This document shows, one piece after another, positions 26,322-34,965 of a stretch of 64,000 bases of DNA. The notes below the pieces were generated by a model that was given only the letters and a program-made list of their open reading frames with translations, was not told the origin of the DNA and ran no database searches. The stretch is from Lacrimispora sphenoides (GTDB lineage Bacteria > Bacillota > Clostridia > Lachnospirales > Lachnospiraceae), in contig NZ_FOIP01000001.1 in the NCBI RefSeq assembly GCF_900105215.1, positions 2,130,001 to 2,194,000 on the forward strand, written 5' to 3'. Positions within the stretch are counted from its first letter, which is position 1, and each line of letters starts with the position of its first letter. Made by a program: the position numbers and the translations under genes.

Positions 26322-28427
26322 ATGAAATATTTATTATCAGTAGATGGGGGAGGAACTAAAACAGAATTTTATATCAGTGATCTGCAAGGGAATATGATAG
26401 ATACCTTTACAACTGGATCCACAAGCATCAAGTCAGTAGGCGGGGATAAATCTTATGACCAGCTAAAGGCAGGGATTGAACGGCTTAAAGAGACATATAA
26501 AATTACGCCTGATGATATTTTGATGGGAGTATTTGGAATGTCAGGATGTGATTCGGATAATGATTATCAGATGATTCTTGATCGGATTTTAAGTCTGGGA
26601 TTTACAAAAGACAATGTTCATTTATGCAACGATGGGGTACTGGCATTTTATGCACAGACGCAGGGCCCGGGAATTGTAGTGATTGCAGGAACTGGTTCAA
26701 TCGTAATCGGAATAGATAAACAGGGGGAGGTCAGACGTTCAGGAGGATGGGGTTACCATTTCAGTGATATTGGATCCGGTTATTGGATCGGATGTGAGTT
26801 ATTAAAGAGAACTCTTCTGTATTGTGATAACTGTTATCCATATGTACCTGTATTTGAACAGGTCAAAGGCTATTTCCAGATGGAGAGTTATACAGATCTT
26901 CCATATACTGTGACAGAAATTAAGGATATTAATCAAATTGCAGGTCTGGCTTATGAAGTGGTAAAAGCAGCCGAAGAGCAGGATGAATTATCCATTAACA
27001 TTTTAAAAGACGGAGCCAGACAATTGGCTGATCAGGTTGCGGGTATGGTAAAACAAATGGATTTATCAGAGGCCTCAAAGATTGTTTTTTCAGGCGGAGT
27101 ATTAAAAAGCAAGATTTATCAAGACATGCTTGCGTCAGAAATCAGACAATTAATTCCTAATCAGGATTTTCAGTTTTATATCCAGAAGAATAGGCCATCC
27201 TTTGGAGGGATAAAGTTAGCACAGCGGCTGCTGGAGAAGAAAAAAGAAATTGTCCTGCAGGTATTTACCGGAGGATATTTGAATAAAGAGACTACATATG
27301 AAGAAGTGGAAAGCAAATTAAAACCAATACTGGAAAAAATAAGAGTGACAAAGGTAATTATCGGTTGGTCTGTTGATGAGGAACTATATAAAAAGATAAA
27401 ACTACTGGTACATAAATATCAGGCGGAATTATATCTATGGATGCCAGTTTTTTCAGAGACAGGATTGCTGGAACCGATAAGTTTCTTACAGGATTTTCGG
27501 GGTGAGGAAGTAAAAAGTTATCGACTGAAAGCCGGAGAAAATTTCGAGTTTTATTGTCCTAATATAAAACAAAACAGAGAGAGCGTCAAACATATTTATG
27601 AAAAATATTTTAGTAAAATAGGATTTGATGGAATATTTTTAGATAAAATCAGGTATTCTTCCTTTTCCAATAAAATCACCGGTGTGTTTAGCTGCTTCTG
27701 CCCAGAGTGTATGAAAAAGTATCAGGAAAGACAACTGGACGTTGATGAATTACGTATGGAGATGGACAAAGTTATTGAGGGACTGGAGGGTTATGACAGA
27801 CACCCGTTAAAATGCTTAGCTTATGAAGATGGAAGCTATCGGTTTGACAATCCGATCTGGGAAAAATTTTTCGACTGTAAAGCAGACTTTATCTATGATT
27901 CGCTAAAAGAAATTACAGGTTATTTCAGGGAACAGGGCCTAAAGATCGGCATGGATGTATTATCACCTTTTTTAACCCGTTTTACCGGACAGGATCTGTC
28001 TAGACTTAACGGATTAACAGATTTTATGAAGCCTATGATGTATCGGATTACCTGCGCTCCGGCAGGACTTCCATTTGAATATGACAGCTTCCTTTCAGGA
28101 ACTACCAGCATTAATATCGATACGGTTAGGAGGAAGTTTAATCAACTGCTAGGAATTAAGTCAGACGAGGATAACCGGTTTGATCTCGATTTTGTAAAAT
28201 CTGAACTTGATGTTATGGAGCGACTAAATATACCGGTATATTGCGGGATTGAAGTCAACAGAATTAAGGATGTTGTACCGGCAGATCCGGAATATATAAA
28301 AGATACTATTAATAGTCTGTCTCAAACCAATATTAAAGGCTTTGTGTTATCCTGGGATATTCTATCGGCACCTGAAGAAAATATTGAGGCAGTCTACCAT
28401 TGCTTTGGAGGCAGGGGTGAAATGTAA
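26322..28427 (+). CDS. BadF-type sugar kinase fused to a TIM-barrel-like domain
   Basis: A 701-residue two-part protein. Residues 1 to about 315 are a BadF/BadG/BcrA/BcrD-type ATPase of the N-acetylglucosamine kinase branch: LLSVDGGGTKTEFYISD is the first phosphate loop, VIAGTGSIVIG the second, GGWGYHFSDIGSGYWIG is typical of GlcNAc kinases, and FSGGVLKSKIYQ is the adenosine motif. From about 325 to 701 there is a separate region with the look of an uncharacterised glycosidase-like barrel (KIGFDGIFLDKIRYSSF, CFCPECMKKYQ, GLKIGMDVLSPFL, FMKPMMYRIT, VLSWDILSAP). It lacks a signal peptide, so both parts act in the cytoplasm. It may bind or process the imported sugar. Confidence 0.78.
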   Translation: MKYLLSVDGGGTKTEFYISDLQGNMIDTFTTGSTSIKSVGGDKSYDQLKAGIERLKETYKITPDDILMGVFGMSGCDSDNDYQMILDRILSLGFTKDNVHLCNDGVLAFYAQTQGPGIVVIAGTGSIVIGIDKQGEVRRSGGWGYHFSDIGSGYWIGCELLKRTLLYCDNCYPYVPVFEQVKGYFQMESYTDLPYTVTEIKDINQIAGLAYEVVKAAEEQDELSINILKDGARQLADQVAGMVKQMDLSEASKIVFSGGVLKSKIYQDMLASEIRQLIPNQDFQFYIQKNRPSFGGIKLAQRLLEKKKEIVLQVFTGGYLNKETTYEEVESKLKPILEKIRVTKVIIGWSVDEELYKKIKLLVHKYQAELYLWMPVFSETGLLEPISFLQDFRGEEVKSYRLKAGENFEFYCPNIKQNRESVKHIYEKYFSKIGFDGIFLDKIRYSSFSNKITGVFSCFCPECMKKYQERQLDVDELRMEMDKVIEGLEGYDRHPLKCLAYEDGSYRFDNPIWEKFFDCKADFIYDSLKEITGYFREQGLKIGMDVLSPFLTRFTGQDLSRLNGLTDFMKPMMYRITCAPAGLPFEYDSFLSGTTSINIDTVRRKFNQLLGIKSDEDNRFDLDFVKSELDVMERLNIPVYCGIEVNRIKDVVPADPEYIKDTINSLSQTNIKGFVLSWDILSAPEENIEAVYHCFGGRGEM

Positions 28428-29921
28428 ATGAATCGGATATTAGAGATGAAGCACATATATAAAGATTTTGGGGCTGTTAAAGTGTTGAATGATATTGACT
28501 TCTCACTGGGAAAAGGTGAGGTCAGAGCTCTTTTAGGTGCCAATGGCGCAGGAAAATCTACATTGATTAAAATACTGGGCGGTGTACATGCACCGACCAA
28601 AGGTGAAATTTACTTAAGAGGAGATAAGATAAATTTTAAGGACAGCTATCATTCAAAGCAATCAGGCATTAGTGTGATCTATCAAGAACTAAGCCTGGTG
28701 CCAACACTATCGGTAATTGACAATATCTTTCTTGGCAGAGAAATGGTTTCCGGCATCTTTTTAAAAAAAGAGGAGATGAAAAAAGAGTATGAAGATATTT
28801 GCCGGCGGTTTTCATTTGATATTCCTGCAAATGTGATTGTGTCTAAGCTGAGCATTGCCAAACAGCAGATGGTAGAGATTATGAAAGCAGTATCCTGTGA
28901 TACTGAGATCATTATCATGGATGAGCCTACCACTTCACTTACTAATAATGAGAAAACAAGTCTTTTTGAAATTATAGCAAAGCTAAAAGCAGTTGGTAAA
29001 AGCATAATTTACATATCACATATTTTAGATGAGATCTTTTTGAATTGTGACAGCGCCAGCATTATGAGAAATGGCATTATGGTTGGAAGCTATGATGTAA
29101 AGGATCTTACAAAAGAAAAGATCACTCAGTTAATGACGGGTGTTGACAGCAGCAATATTGCAGGAAAAAAACAGACCTTTCATGCAGATTATACCAGCGA
29201 ACCTGTTTTGGAAGTCAGAAATCTTGGTCGGGGAAATGTGGTTAAAGATGTATCCTTTAAAGTTCATAGAGGTGAAGTGGTAGGATTTGCCGGTCTGGTA
29301 GGTTCTAAACGAACGGAAATCATTAATCTGATTTATGGGGTGGACCATTGTGACCGCGGTGAAATTTTAATGAATGGAACAGCTGTAAAGGTAAGATCGC
29401 CTAAACAGGCGATCCACCATAAGATCGGTTTTATTCCGGAAGACAGAAAACATCTTGGTCTGATACTGGGACAGGAAATATATAAAAATTCTACAGCCGT
29501 TCAGATTGATAAGTTTAAGACGTCAGGATTCTTAAATAAAGCAAAAGAAATAGAATTCGCTGAATTTGCAGAAAAGAAACTGGGCATAAAAATCAGCAAC
29601 GTAAAACAAAAGGTAAAAGAACTTAGCGGCGGCAATCAACAGAAGGTTGTGGTATCCAAATGGCTGAATCAGGATATGGATTTGATTATTTATGACGAAC
29701 CTACCAAAGGAATTGATATTGCGGCGAAGGAAGACATTTTTCATTCGATAGAGGAATTCTCAGGACAGGGAATAGGGGTCATATTTATATCGTCCGATTT
29801 AGAGGAAGTGATCCGTGTTGCAGACCGGGTACTGGTAGTCAGAGATGGAACGATTGTTAGTGAGTTGAAAAATGACAATCTTACAGTTCAGGAAATTATG
29901 AATAAGATATTTGATGTATAG
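28428..29921 (+). CDS. Sugar ABC transporter ATP-binding protein (RbsA/MglA type)
   Basis: A 497-residue protein with two fused ATPase domains. The first has an intact Walker A (GANGAGKST, about 37-45), an LSIAKQQMVEI signature and a Walker B ending in MDEPTTSL. The second has a degenerate Walker A (GLVGSKRTE) but a good signature (LSGGNQQKVVVSKWL) and YDEPTKGID. This one-active-site pattern is normal for the RbsA/MglA class. It begins directly after the stop of the kinase gene with no gap and should power the permease and binding protein that follow. Confidence 0.93.
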   Translation: MNRILEMKHIYKDFGAVKVLNDIDFSLGKGEVRALLGANGAGKSTLIKILGGVHAPTKGEIYLRGDKINFKDSYHSKQSGISVIYQELSLVPTLSVIDNIFLGREMVSGIFLKKEEMKKEYEDICRRFSFDIPANVIVSKLSIAKQQMVEIMKAVSCDTEIIIMDEPTTSLTNNEKTSLFEIIAKLKAVGKSIIYISHILDEIFLNCDSASIMRNGIMVGSYDVKDLTKEKITQLMTGVDSSNIAGKKQTFHADYTSEPVLEVRNLGRGNVVKDVSFKVHRGEVVGFAGLVGSKRTEIINLIYGVDHCDRGEILMNGTAVKVRSPKQAIHHKIGFIPEDRKHLGLILGQEIYKNSTAVQIDKFKTSGFLNKAKEIEFAEFAEKKLGIKISNVKQKVKELSGGNQQKVVVSKWLNQDMDLIIYDEPTKGIDIAAKEDIFHSIEEFSGQGIGVIFISSDLEEVIRVADRVLVVRDGTIVSELKNDNLTVQEIMNKIFDV

Positions 29922-29935
29922 AGGAGAAAGGTGAT

Positions 29936-30901
29936 ATGAAGAATAAAATGGGTGTACTGAAAAAGATGAATTTTCGGGAATATGGTGTTGTAATAGGTTT
30001 TATTCTGCTGTGTGTGGTCATCTCATTTGCAACTCCGGCATTTGCAACTCAAAAGAATATCTTAAACCTGTTACGGCAGTCTTCCATCATCGGCATTATC
30101 GCAACGGGAATGACATTTGTAATTATATCAGGAAGCTTCGATATCTCAGTTGGGGCGGTAGCTGCTTTGTCAGGTGCGGTAACGATGAAACTGATAACAA
30201 TGGGGAATGGGGTTCCGGTAGCAATCGCTGTTTTGGCAGCACTTGGGATTGGTGCAGTGGTAGGACTTATTAATGGTATTGCAGTTGCCAAAATTAATGT
30301 TCCTTCCCTGATTGCAACCATGGCAATGGTAAGTGTGGTGAAAGGTTCCATGCTGATGTTTACCGGAGGGTATCCCATTACAAAAACAATTCCGGTACTG
30401 GACACCATCGGAAATGGATATGTGGCTGGGATTCCGATTCCTGTCATCATATTTGCAGCAGCAGTTGCCATAGCTTTTATCATTCTTACAAAAACACGAT
30501 TTGGAAGATATGTCTATTCTGTTGGGGGCAATGAAGAAGCCAGTAAATTAAATGGAATCAATGTAGACTCTTATAAAATAAAGGTATTTGTAATCAACGC
30601 AGTTTTAGCGGCATTGGCCGGGATAGTACTGGTAGGCAGAATGGGTACAGCCAGTCCGGCAGCGGGAGATGGCTATGATATGGATGCAATTGCATCGGTA
30701 GTAATTGGCGGTACTTCTGTTGCAGGCGGATCAGGATCTGTATTGAAAACAGTCATCGGAGTGCTGCTTATGAGCGTAATCAATAATAGTTTTAACTTAC
30801 TCGGTGTAGATATGTATTTTCAATATATATTTAAAGGATTAATTATATTAATCGCAGTGGGAGCAGATTCATTTAGTAAAAAACGGCTGGCTTCAAGTTA
30901 A
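29936..30901 (+). CDS. Sugar ABC transporter permease (RbsC type)
   Basis: A 321-residue membrane protein with about eight to ten segments of the BPD_transp_2 family, which forms the pore of ribose/xylose/galactose-type importers. Typical stretches are ATGMTFVIISGSFDISVGAV, the conserved VGGNEEASKLNGINV coupling-helix region near residue 200, and VIGGTSVAGGSGSVLKTVIG near 255. It lies 14 bases after the ATPase gene with a GAGGAGAAAGG site. The same subunit would be used as a homodimer. Confidence 0.93.
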   Translation: MKNKMGVLKKMNFREYGVVIGFILLCVVISFATPAFATQKNILNLLRQSSIIGIIATGMTFVIISGSFDISVGAVAALSGAVTMKLITMGNGVPVAIAVLAALGIGAVVGLINGIAVAKINVPSLIATMAMVSVVKGSMLMFTGGYPITKTIPVLDTIGNGYVAGIPIPVIIFAAAVAIAFIILTKTRFGRYVYSVGGNEEASKLNGINVDSYKIKVFVINAVLAALAGIVLVGRMGTASPAAGDGYDMDAIASVVIGGTSVAGGSGSVLKTVIGVLLMSVINNSFNLLGVDMYFQYIFKGLIILIAVGADSFSKKRLASS

Positions 30902-30928
30902 GCCCCAAAAAGAGAAGGAGAGAATATT

Positions 30929-31939
30929 ATGAAGAAGCAAATGAAAAAAGTATTGGCACTTGGGTTAGTAACGGCGATGGCAGCGGGTATAACTGCTTGT
31001 TCTGCCCCGGCCAAAGAAGAAACAGCAGCAGCTACGAAGGCTGCAGAAACACAGGCAGCAGGTGAGGTAAAAGACGAGTATAAAATTGCAGTTTTACTTC
31101 CGGGTCCGACAGGTTATTTTGTAGCAACAAAAGAAGGAATTGATGCAGCAGCAAAAGAGAATAACGTGAAAATTGAATATGCAGATGCACAGTGGGATGC
31201 TTCGAAACAGCTTGCTCAGGCAGAAGATTTTATTGTAAAAGGTGTGGATTTAATTGCAATATGTTCTGTTGATTCAGGATCAGGCGAGAAGATTGTAAAA
31301 TCTGCAAATGAATCAAACATTCCAATTCTGGCATTTACCAATGCTATCGGTGGAGAGGAAAGTGGACAATATGATGGTCTTGTATCATATGTAGGCCAAA
31401 ATGAAGTAAATACAGGTGCAGTAACCGGTGAGCTTGCAAAACAGCTGTTAGGTAAAGATGGAGGAAAGGCAATTCTAATTGAAGGCGTTCCGGGAACAAC
31501 ACCACAGATTAATAGAAAAAAAGGATTAGAACGGGCTCTGGAAGGCAGCAATATTGAAGTTATATTTAATCAGACATCTAACTGGGAAAAAGAACAGGCA
31601 CTTAAAATTGTAGAAGACATGATTCAGAAAAAAACGGAGTTTAATATTGTAATCTGTCAGGATGATAACTCAGCAACCGGGGCAGGACAGGCTTTAAAAG
31701 AATCAGGATTAAAAGATACTGTAAAAGTTATCGGCCTGGGCGGAAGTATTGATGGTCTTCAGGCAGTTAAAGATGGTTTAATTGATGGTACCACCTATAT
31801 GTCAGCAGTTGAAGAAGGGCATGTAGCGATTGAAACAGCAGTTAAATTCTTAAAAGGTGAAACAGTTGCACCTGTTACAGAAATTAAGCAGGTTGAAGTA
31901 AATAAAGATAATGTAGATACTTTTAAAGGAGAGTGGTAA
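30929..31939 (+). CDS. Sugar-binding lipoprotein of the ABC importer (RbsB type)
   Basis: A 336-residue lipoprotein. The signal peptide ends in a lipobox (AAGITACSA, cysteine near residue 24), followed by an alanine- and lysine-rich linker and a Peripla_BP_4 domain from about 50: YKIAVLLPGPTGYFVATKEG, VKGVDLIAICSVDSGSG and IVICQDDNSATGAGQALKE. It should capture the sugar outside the membrane and deliver it to the permease. The sugar is not evident; ribose-type binding proteins also take aldoses, inositol or AI-2. It is last in the operon. Confidence 0.92.
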   Translation: MKKQMKKVLALGLVTAMAAGITACSAPAKEETAAATKAAETQAAGEVKDEYKIAVLLPGPTGYFVATKEGIDAAAKENNVKIEYADAQWDASKQLAQAEDFIVKGVDLIAICSVDSGSGEKIVKSANESNIPILAFTNAIGGEESGQYDGLVSYVGQNEVNTGAVTGELAKQLLGKDGGKAILIEGVPGTTPQINRKKGLERALEGSNIEVIFNQTSNWEKEQALKIVEDMIQKKTEFNIVICQDDNSATGAGQALKESGLKDTVKVIGLGGSIDGLQAVKDGLIDGTTYMSAVEEGHVAIETAVKFLKGETVAPVTEIKQVEVNKDNVDTFKGEW

Positions 31940-32331
31940 GGCTGCAGAGCTATGGAGTAATATATACCTGCCTGCCAGTTAGCGAAAAGGCCTTACAGAT
32001 TACAAAGTACCTCCATCACATAAGCTTCAACTGATGTAAAAATCCATGAATATCAGAATATACAATGAAATGTAATATTTAGTCGTTAAAATGTTATCAA
32101 AAGTGACCAATTTTTCACGAATTTTATCGACAATCTCTTACAGCACATATTGTACCCTGATTTATTAGTATAAATAGATGTTGTATTTTTACCTCTTTTT
32201 AGAAAAAATTATGGCTAAATTATTAAAGAATGACAAAAAAATGTCGAATATTGCGATTTGTTTCGCTTTTCAAACAATCGAAAACGGCTTATAGTGATTA
32301 CAAGAAAAGCAAAAAAAGGAGGGTTTTCTAT
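31940..32331. other. Intergenic stretch between sugar operon and small coiled-coil gene
   Basis: About 390 bases, AT-rich. GTAAGGC at 31936-31942 and GCCTTAC at 31992-31998 could pair across a long loop, but no T run follows, so this is a doubtful terminator. No tight promoter was found. Frames upstream of 32332 are open but have no ribosome site. Confidence 0.4.
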
Positions 32332-32481
32332 ATGACAGACGCTGAGAAGCTAAGGATTATAGAGATTGAGAATGAAAGGCTTATGGAAGAGAATGAAAAA
32401 CTCCATAAAGTGATTAAAAGGTTAAATCAGACGCTTAACAGATTGATAGGTCGTTACATATGCGCTGACGAGGTTGCCTGA
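32332..32481 (+). CDS. Small coiled-coil protein
   Basis: A 49-residue protein starting at ATG 32332 behind an AAAGGAGG site. Almost all of it is a heptad-like helix (KLRIIEIENERLMEENEKLH, then KVIKRLNQTLNRLIGR), so it should form a coiled coil. The same helix pattern appears at the C-terminus of the convergent neighbour at 32528 (ELEIENEKLNKTIEWMHQTI). The function is unknown. An open frame extends back to 32230, but the ribosome site favours the short form. Confidence 0.55.
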   Translation: MTDAEKLRIIEIENERLMEENEKLHKVIKRLNQTLNRLIGRYICADEVA

Positions 32482-32532
32482 TTAGGGATAGCCGGGGAGT
32501 GCGGGGGCACTCCCGGGAGTATCCCAATCAGG
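32477..32532. terminator. Shared bidirectional terminator between convergent small genes
   Basis: Outer arms (CCTGATTAGGGAT with ATCCCAATCAGG) and inner arms (CCGGGGAGTGC with GCACTCCCGG) form a stem of over 20 pairs with single-base bulges. It overlaps the 3' end of the plus-strand gene and the 3' end of the minus-strand gene. There is no long T run on either side. Confidence 0.6.
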
Positions 32533-32935
32533 GATCGATCCCGGTTTTGGAAGTGTCCTCGTTACCGGGATCTAATCCTTTGGTCTTGCGCATCAGTTCC
32601 CATATTGTTTGGTGCATCCATTCAATAGTTTTATTCAGCTTTTCATTTTCTATTTCTAATTCAGTAATGCGATCCCCCATACGGGCGATGATCTCCCGGT
32701 TGTTATTGACTTTGTGTGGCGCCAGCAGTCGTCGGACATAGGGAGAGGATGTGGCAATAATATGGGTGGAAAGCAATTCGTCCCTTGCTTCGCAGGAGAG
32801 ATCCATAAAATCTTGATAACTGATGGATAAGGTTATCATATCCTCCCTGCACTTGGGGCAAACTGCGTTCCGCTGAAGCTGATAATATCCATAGTAGCCG
32901 CATTTGGGACAATAGTACACGGACAGTTCTCTCAT
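32528..32935 (-). CDS. Zinc-ribbon protein with C-terminal coiled coil
   Basis: A 135-residue protein with an N-terminal zinc ribbon (YYCPKCGYYGYYQLQRNAVC, then PKC, residues about 7-30), a middle helical part, and a C-terminal coiled coil (RITELEIENEKLNKTIEWMH). It starts at the ATG at 32935, five bases after GGAGGA; the ATG at 32959 lies upstream of that ribosome site and is unlikely. The coiled coil resembles that of the small protein at 32332, and the two genes converge. No known function. Zinc-ribbon plus coil suggests a nucleic-acid- or protein-binding adaptor, which is inference. Confidence 0.65.
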   Translation of the reverse strand: MRELSVYYCPKCGYYGYYQLQRNAVCPKCREDMITLSISYQDFMDLSCEARDELLSTHIIATSSPYVRRLLAPHKVNNNREIIARMGDRITELEIENEKLNKTIEWMHQTIWELMRKTKGLDPGNEDTSKTGIDP

Positions 32936-33092
32936 CGGTCTCCTCCTTTTTTTTACCATAAAACAATCTACCTCTATAATATATAACGTAAAATAATTTT
33001 AATTATAACGCGAAAAGATACAAATTATATAAAAAATTGTAAGTTTATAGAAGGTATACAAAAACCCCCGGATAATTGGTGCAGAATGCATA

Positions 33093-33129
33093 AAAGAGGC
33101 CCGCACGCGGCAAACGTGCGGACCTCTTT
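33093..33129 (-). terminator. Terminator of the cell-wall-binding protein gene
   Basis: Fifteen-base arms (AAAGAGGCCCGCACG with CGTGCGGACCTCTTT, one mismatch) around a seven-base loop lie 40 bases after the stop of the gene at 33169. Adenines on the plus-strand left side give a short T run on the minus strand. Confidence 0.82.
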
Positions 33130-33168
33130 ATGTTTGAACGGATGAATCTTTTGTAATTTGTTTTTACT

Positions 33169-34509
33169 TTACTGGATAATGCCGTTTACATCGACAACCC
33201 ATACTTTGTCATTGGAATCCTTATAATCCTTATATCCTGCTCCAAGTTCTGGTTTGGTAGCAGACTTGGAAGAGGAAGTTGCTTTTTGGAGGGAACCACT
33301 GGCATTTACCAGATACTGATTGCCTTCAAAGGAAATAGGAGCAACCTTTAAGTCGGCATCAGCTTCTTTTCTTAAGCCATATTCATACAGGACGTTATCA
33401 CGGACACCGTGAACTCCCTGTCCTTTGTTAGTACCTTCTGTCTGGAAGAACCATACCTGATCCTCATCCAGATCTTCATTGTAAACTGTCTGCTTTCCGG
33501 TAGTCATAGCACCGTCAGTTCCAAAGTAGAAATTGGCGATTCCGCCGTCTTCTAAGTTGATAACTTTCAGTCCGGTCTGCATTTCTCCCTTAGTATTGAA
33601 TGCATATTTTTTGGAATCAATGGTAAACAATTCAAGACCATTTGCTGCGCAGGTAGGAGCACCGTTCTTGAAATAGAAATTATAGGTCTCTCCCTCTTCG
33701 CTAAGTCCTTCAATACCTTCGATTACCTTCCAACCGTTAACCCGTGCACCATTCTCTGGATCATAGTACTGGTATCCGGCTGCTGTAGTTGCGTCAGCGG
33801 TTGCTTCGGATTCGGTTGCAGTGACAGGAAGCTTGTACCAGCCTTTCTGCATGATTCCGTTAACAAAGGTATAATAGTTTCCATCGATCTTTTTGTCGAC
33901 CTGGCTTTCTACCATACGGCCGCTCTTATCAAAATAGTACCAAGATTGGGTTTCATCAAGATCATCAGAGTCATTTGCAAGCTCGATCCAGCCTGTTTTC
34001 ATAACGCCGTCATTCTCTTGTCCTAAATAATAAATACTTCCTTCAATTTCAATCTTTCCGGTCTGCATTTCACCCTGGTCATTGAAGTAGTACAAATTAT
34101 CGTTGATTTTCTGCCACTTGGAAACAACTTCCTTACCGTTTTTTCCATAGTAGTGCCATAAAAACTCAGGGGCATCAGCTGAATCCCAGAAGTTTTCATT
34201 GGTCATGGAAATCCATTTGTCAGAAACCCTTTTCCCGCTTTCATCTACGTAATATTCATCGATTTGTGAATTAATGGCGACATTGCCGTCCTCGTTTAAG
34301 TAGTACCAGTCTTCGCCGCGCTTTTTCCAGGAATCGGTTACGTAGCTGTCATTATCTTCATAAAATTTCCAGCTTCCGTTTTCCTCAACCCAGCCGAGTA
34401 CTTTAGCATAGGCGGTGGCTGCTGTGCTGATTAAGCCCAGCTCTGGAGCTGCGACGGTTAAAACGCCGGCAGCGGATAATACAGCCATCAATTTTAAATG
34501 CTTTTTCAT
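33169..34509 (-). CDS. Secreted cell-wall-binding repeat protein
   Basis: A 446-residue secreted protein. ATG 34509 follows AAAGGAGAG and begins a signal peptide (MKKHLKLMAVLSAAGVLTVA, cleavage likely after TAYA near residue 34). The rest consists of about ten to twelve CW_binding_1-type repeats, each around W..Y/F..G.M.TG or WYYLNEDG (examples GSWKFYEDNDSYVTDSWKK, NLYYFNDQGEMQTGKIEIEG, WYYFDKSGRM). These repeats in choline- or glucan-binding proteins hold the protein to teichoic acid or polysaccharide. No catalytic domain is present. It may bind the surface glycans made by the loci around it; this is inference. A TATAAT on the minus strand (34579-34584) is a possible promoter. Confidence 0.83.
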   Translation of the reverse strand: MKKHLKLMAVLSAAGVLTVAAPELGLISTAATAYAKVLGWVEENGSWKFYEDNDSYVTDSWKKRGEDWYYLNEDGNVAINSQIDEYYVDESGKRVSDKWISMTNENFWDSADAPEFLWHYYGKNGKEVVSKWQKINDNLYYFNDQGEMQTGKIEIEGSIYYLGQENDGVMKTGWIELANDSDDLDETQSWYYFDKSGRMVESQVDKKIDGNYYTFVNGIMQKGWYKLPVTATESEATADATTAAGYQYYDPENGARVNGWKVIEGIEGLSEEGETYNFYFKNGAPTCAANGLELFTIDSKKYAFNTKGEMQTGLKVINLEDGGIANFYFGTDGAMTTGKQTVYNEDLDEDQVWFFQTEGTNKGQGVHGVRDNVLYEYGLRKEADADLKVAPISFEGNQYLVNASGSLQKATSSSKSATKPELGAGYKDYKDSNDKVWVVDVNGIIQ

Positions 34510-34739
34510 AAATATGTTCTCTCCTTTTTTGCAATAAGTTTTATCGTGGCCGAAAATCCATAGTTGCATTACCCTGCGATTATACCGTATTCCGGAGGCC
34601 TTTAGATAGTGTGGTTTGATGGCAGATATGGAAGGAGATAACATAAAAAGAAAAAAGAAGATAAAACCAAGGGGTTAGGAGTAACCAAAAAGAAATTAAA
34701 GTAAGAAAACTTTAAATAGGAAAAAGGGGGGGTGTGTGG

Positions 34740-34745
34740 TATAAT
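34740..34745 (+). promoter_or_regulatory. Extended -10 promoter ahead of the second glycan locus
   Basis: TATAAT preceded by TG one base upstream (TGGTATAAT) gives an extended -10. There is no convincing -35. It lies 220 bases upstream of the TPP-enzyme gene and just before a hairpin-rich leader. Confidence 0.6.
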
Positions 34746-34762
34746 CTACACGAAAGCAATGA

Positions 34763-34889
34763 GCAGTGCGAATTAGAACACGGAAAATTTTTCGTCGTGC
34801 TGGCACGTAAGAAAAAATTTCCGTGTTCTAATTCATAGGGCGAATGCCCGTGAGCCTGTGAAGCCGCAGGATTCACAGGCTGCAGTGCG
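34763..34889. repeat. Hairpin cluster flanked by 8-bp direct repeats
   Basis: Three stems follow each other. The first has 24-base arms (34770-34793 with 34811-34834, 22 matches) and a loop that itself contains CGTGC/GCACG. The second is GGGC/GCCC (34838-34849). The third has perfect 10-base arms AGCCTGTGAA and TTCACAGGCT (34853-34862 with 34872-34881). The block is bordered by GCAGTGCG at 34763-34770 and 34882-34889. It could be a structured leader RNA or a small palindromic repeat element. Confidence 0.75.
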
Positions 34890-34965
34890 GACTAGAAGCA
34901 ACGCTACAGTCTACAGTTCTGCACAACGCACTAAATAAACATCTCAAAAAGAGGAGAGAAGATCC

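Noticed and set aside
34740..34965. T-box or known riboswitch upstream of the acetolactate-synthase-like gene
   Set aside because: I see no T-box AGGGTGG-type sequence and no terminator/antiterminator pair. The downstream gene is probably not for amino-acid synthesis.
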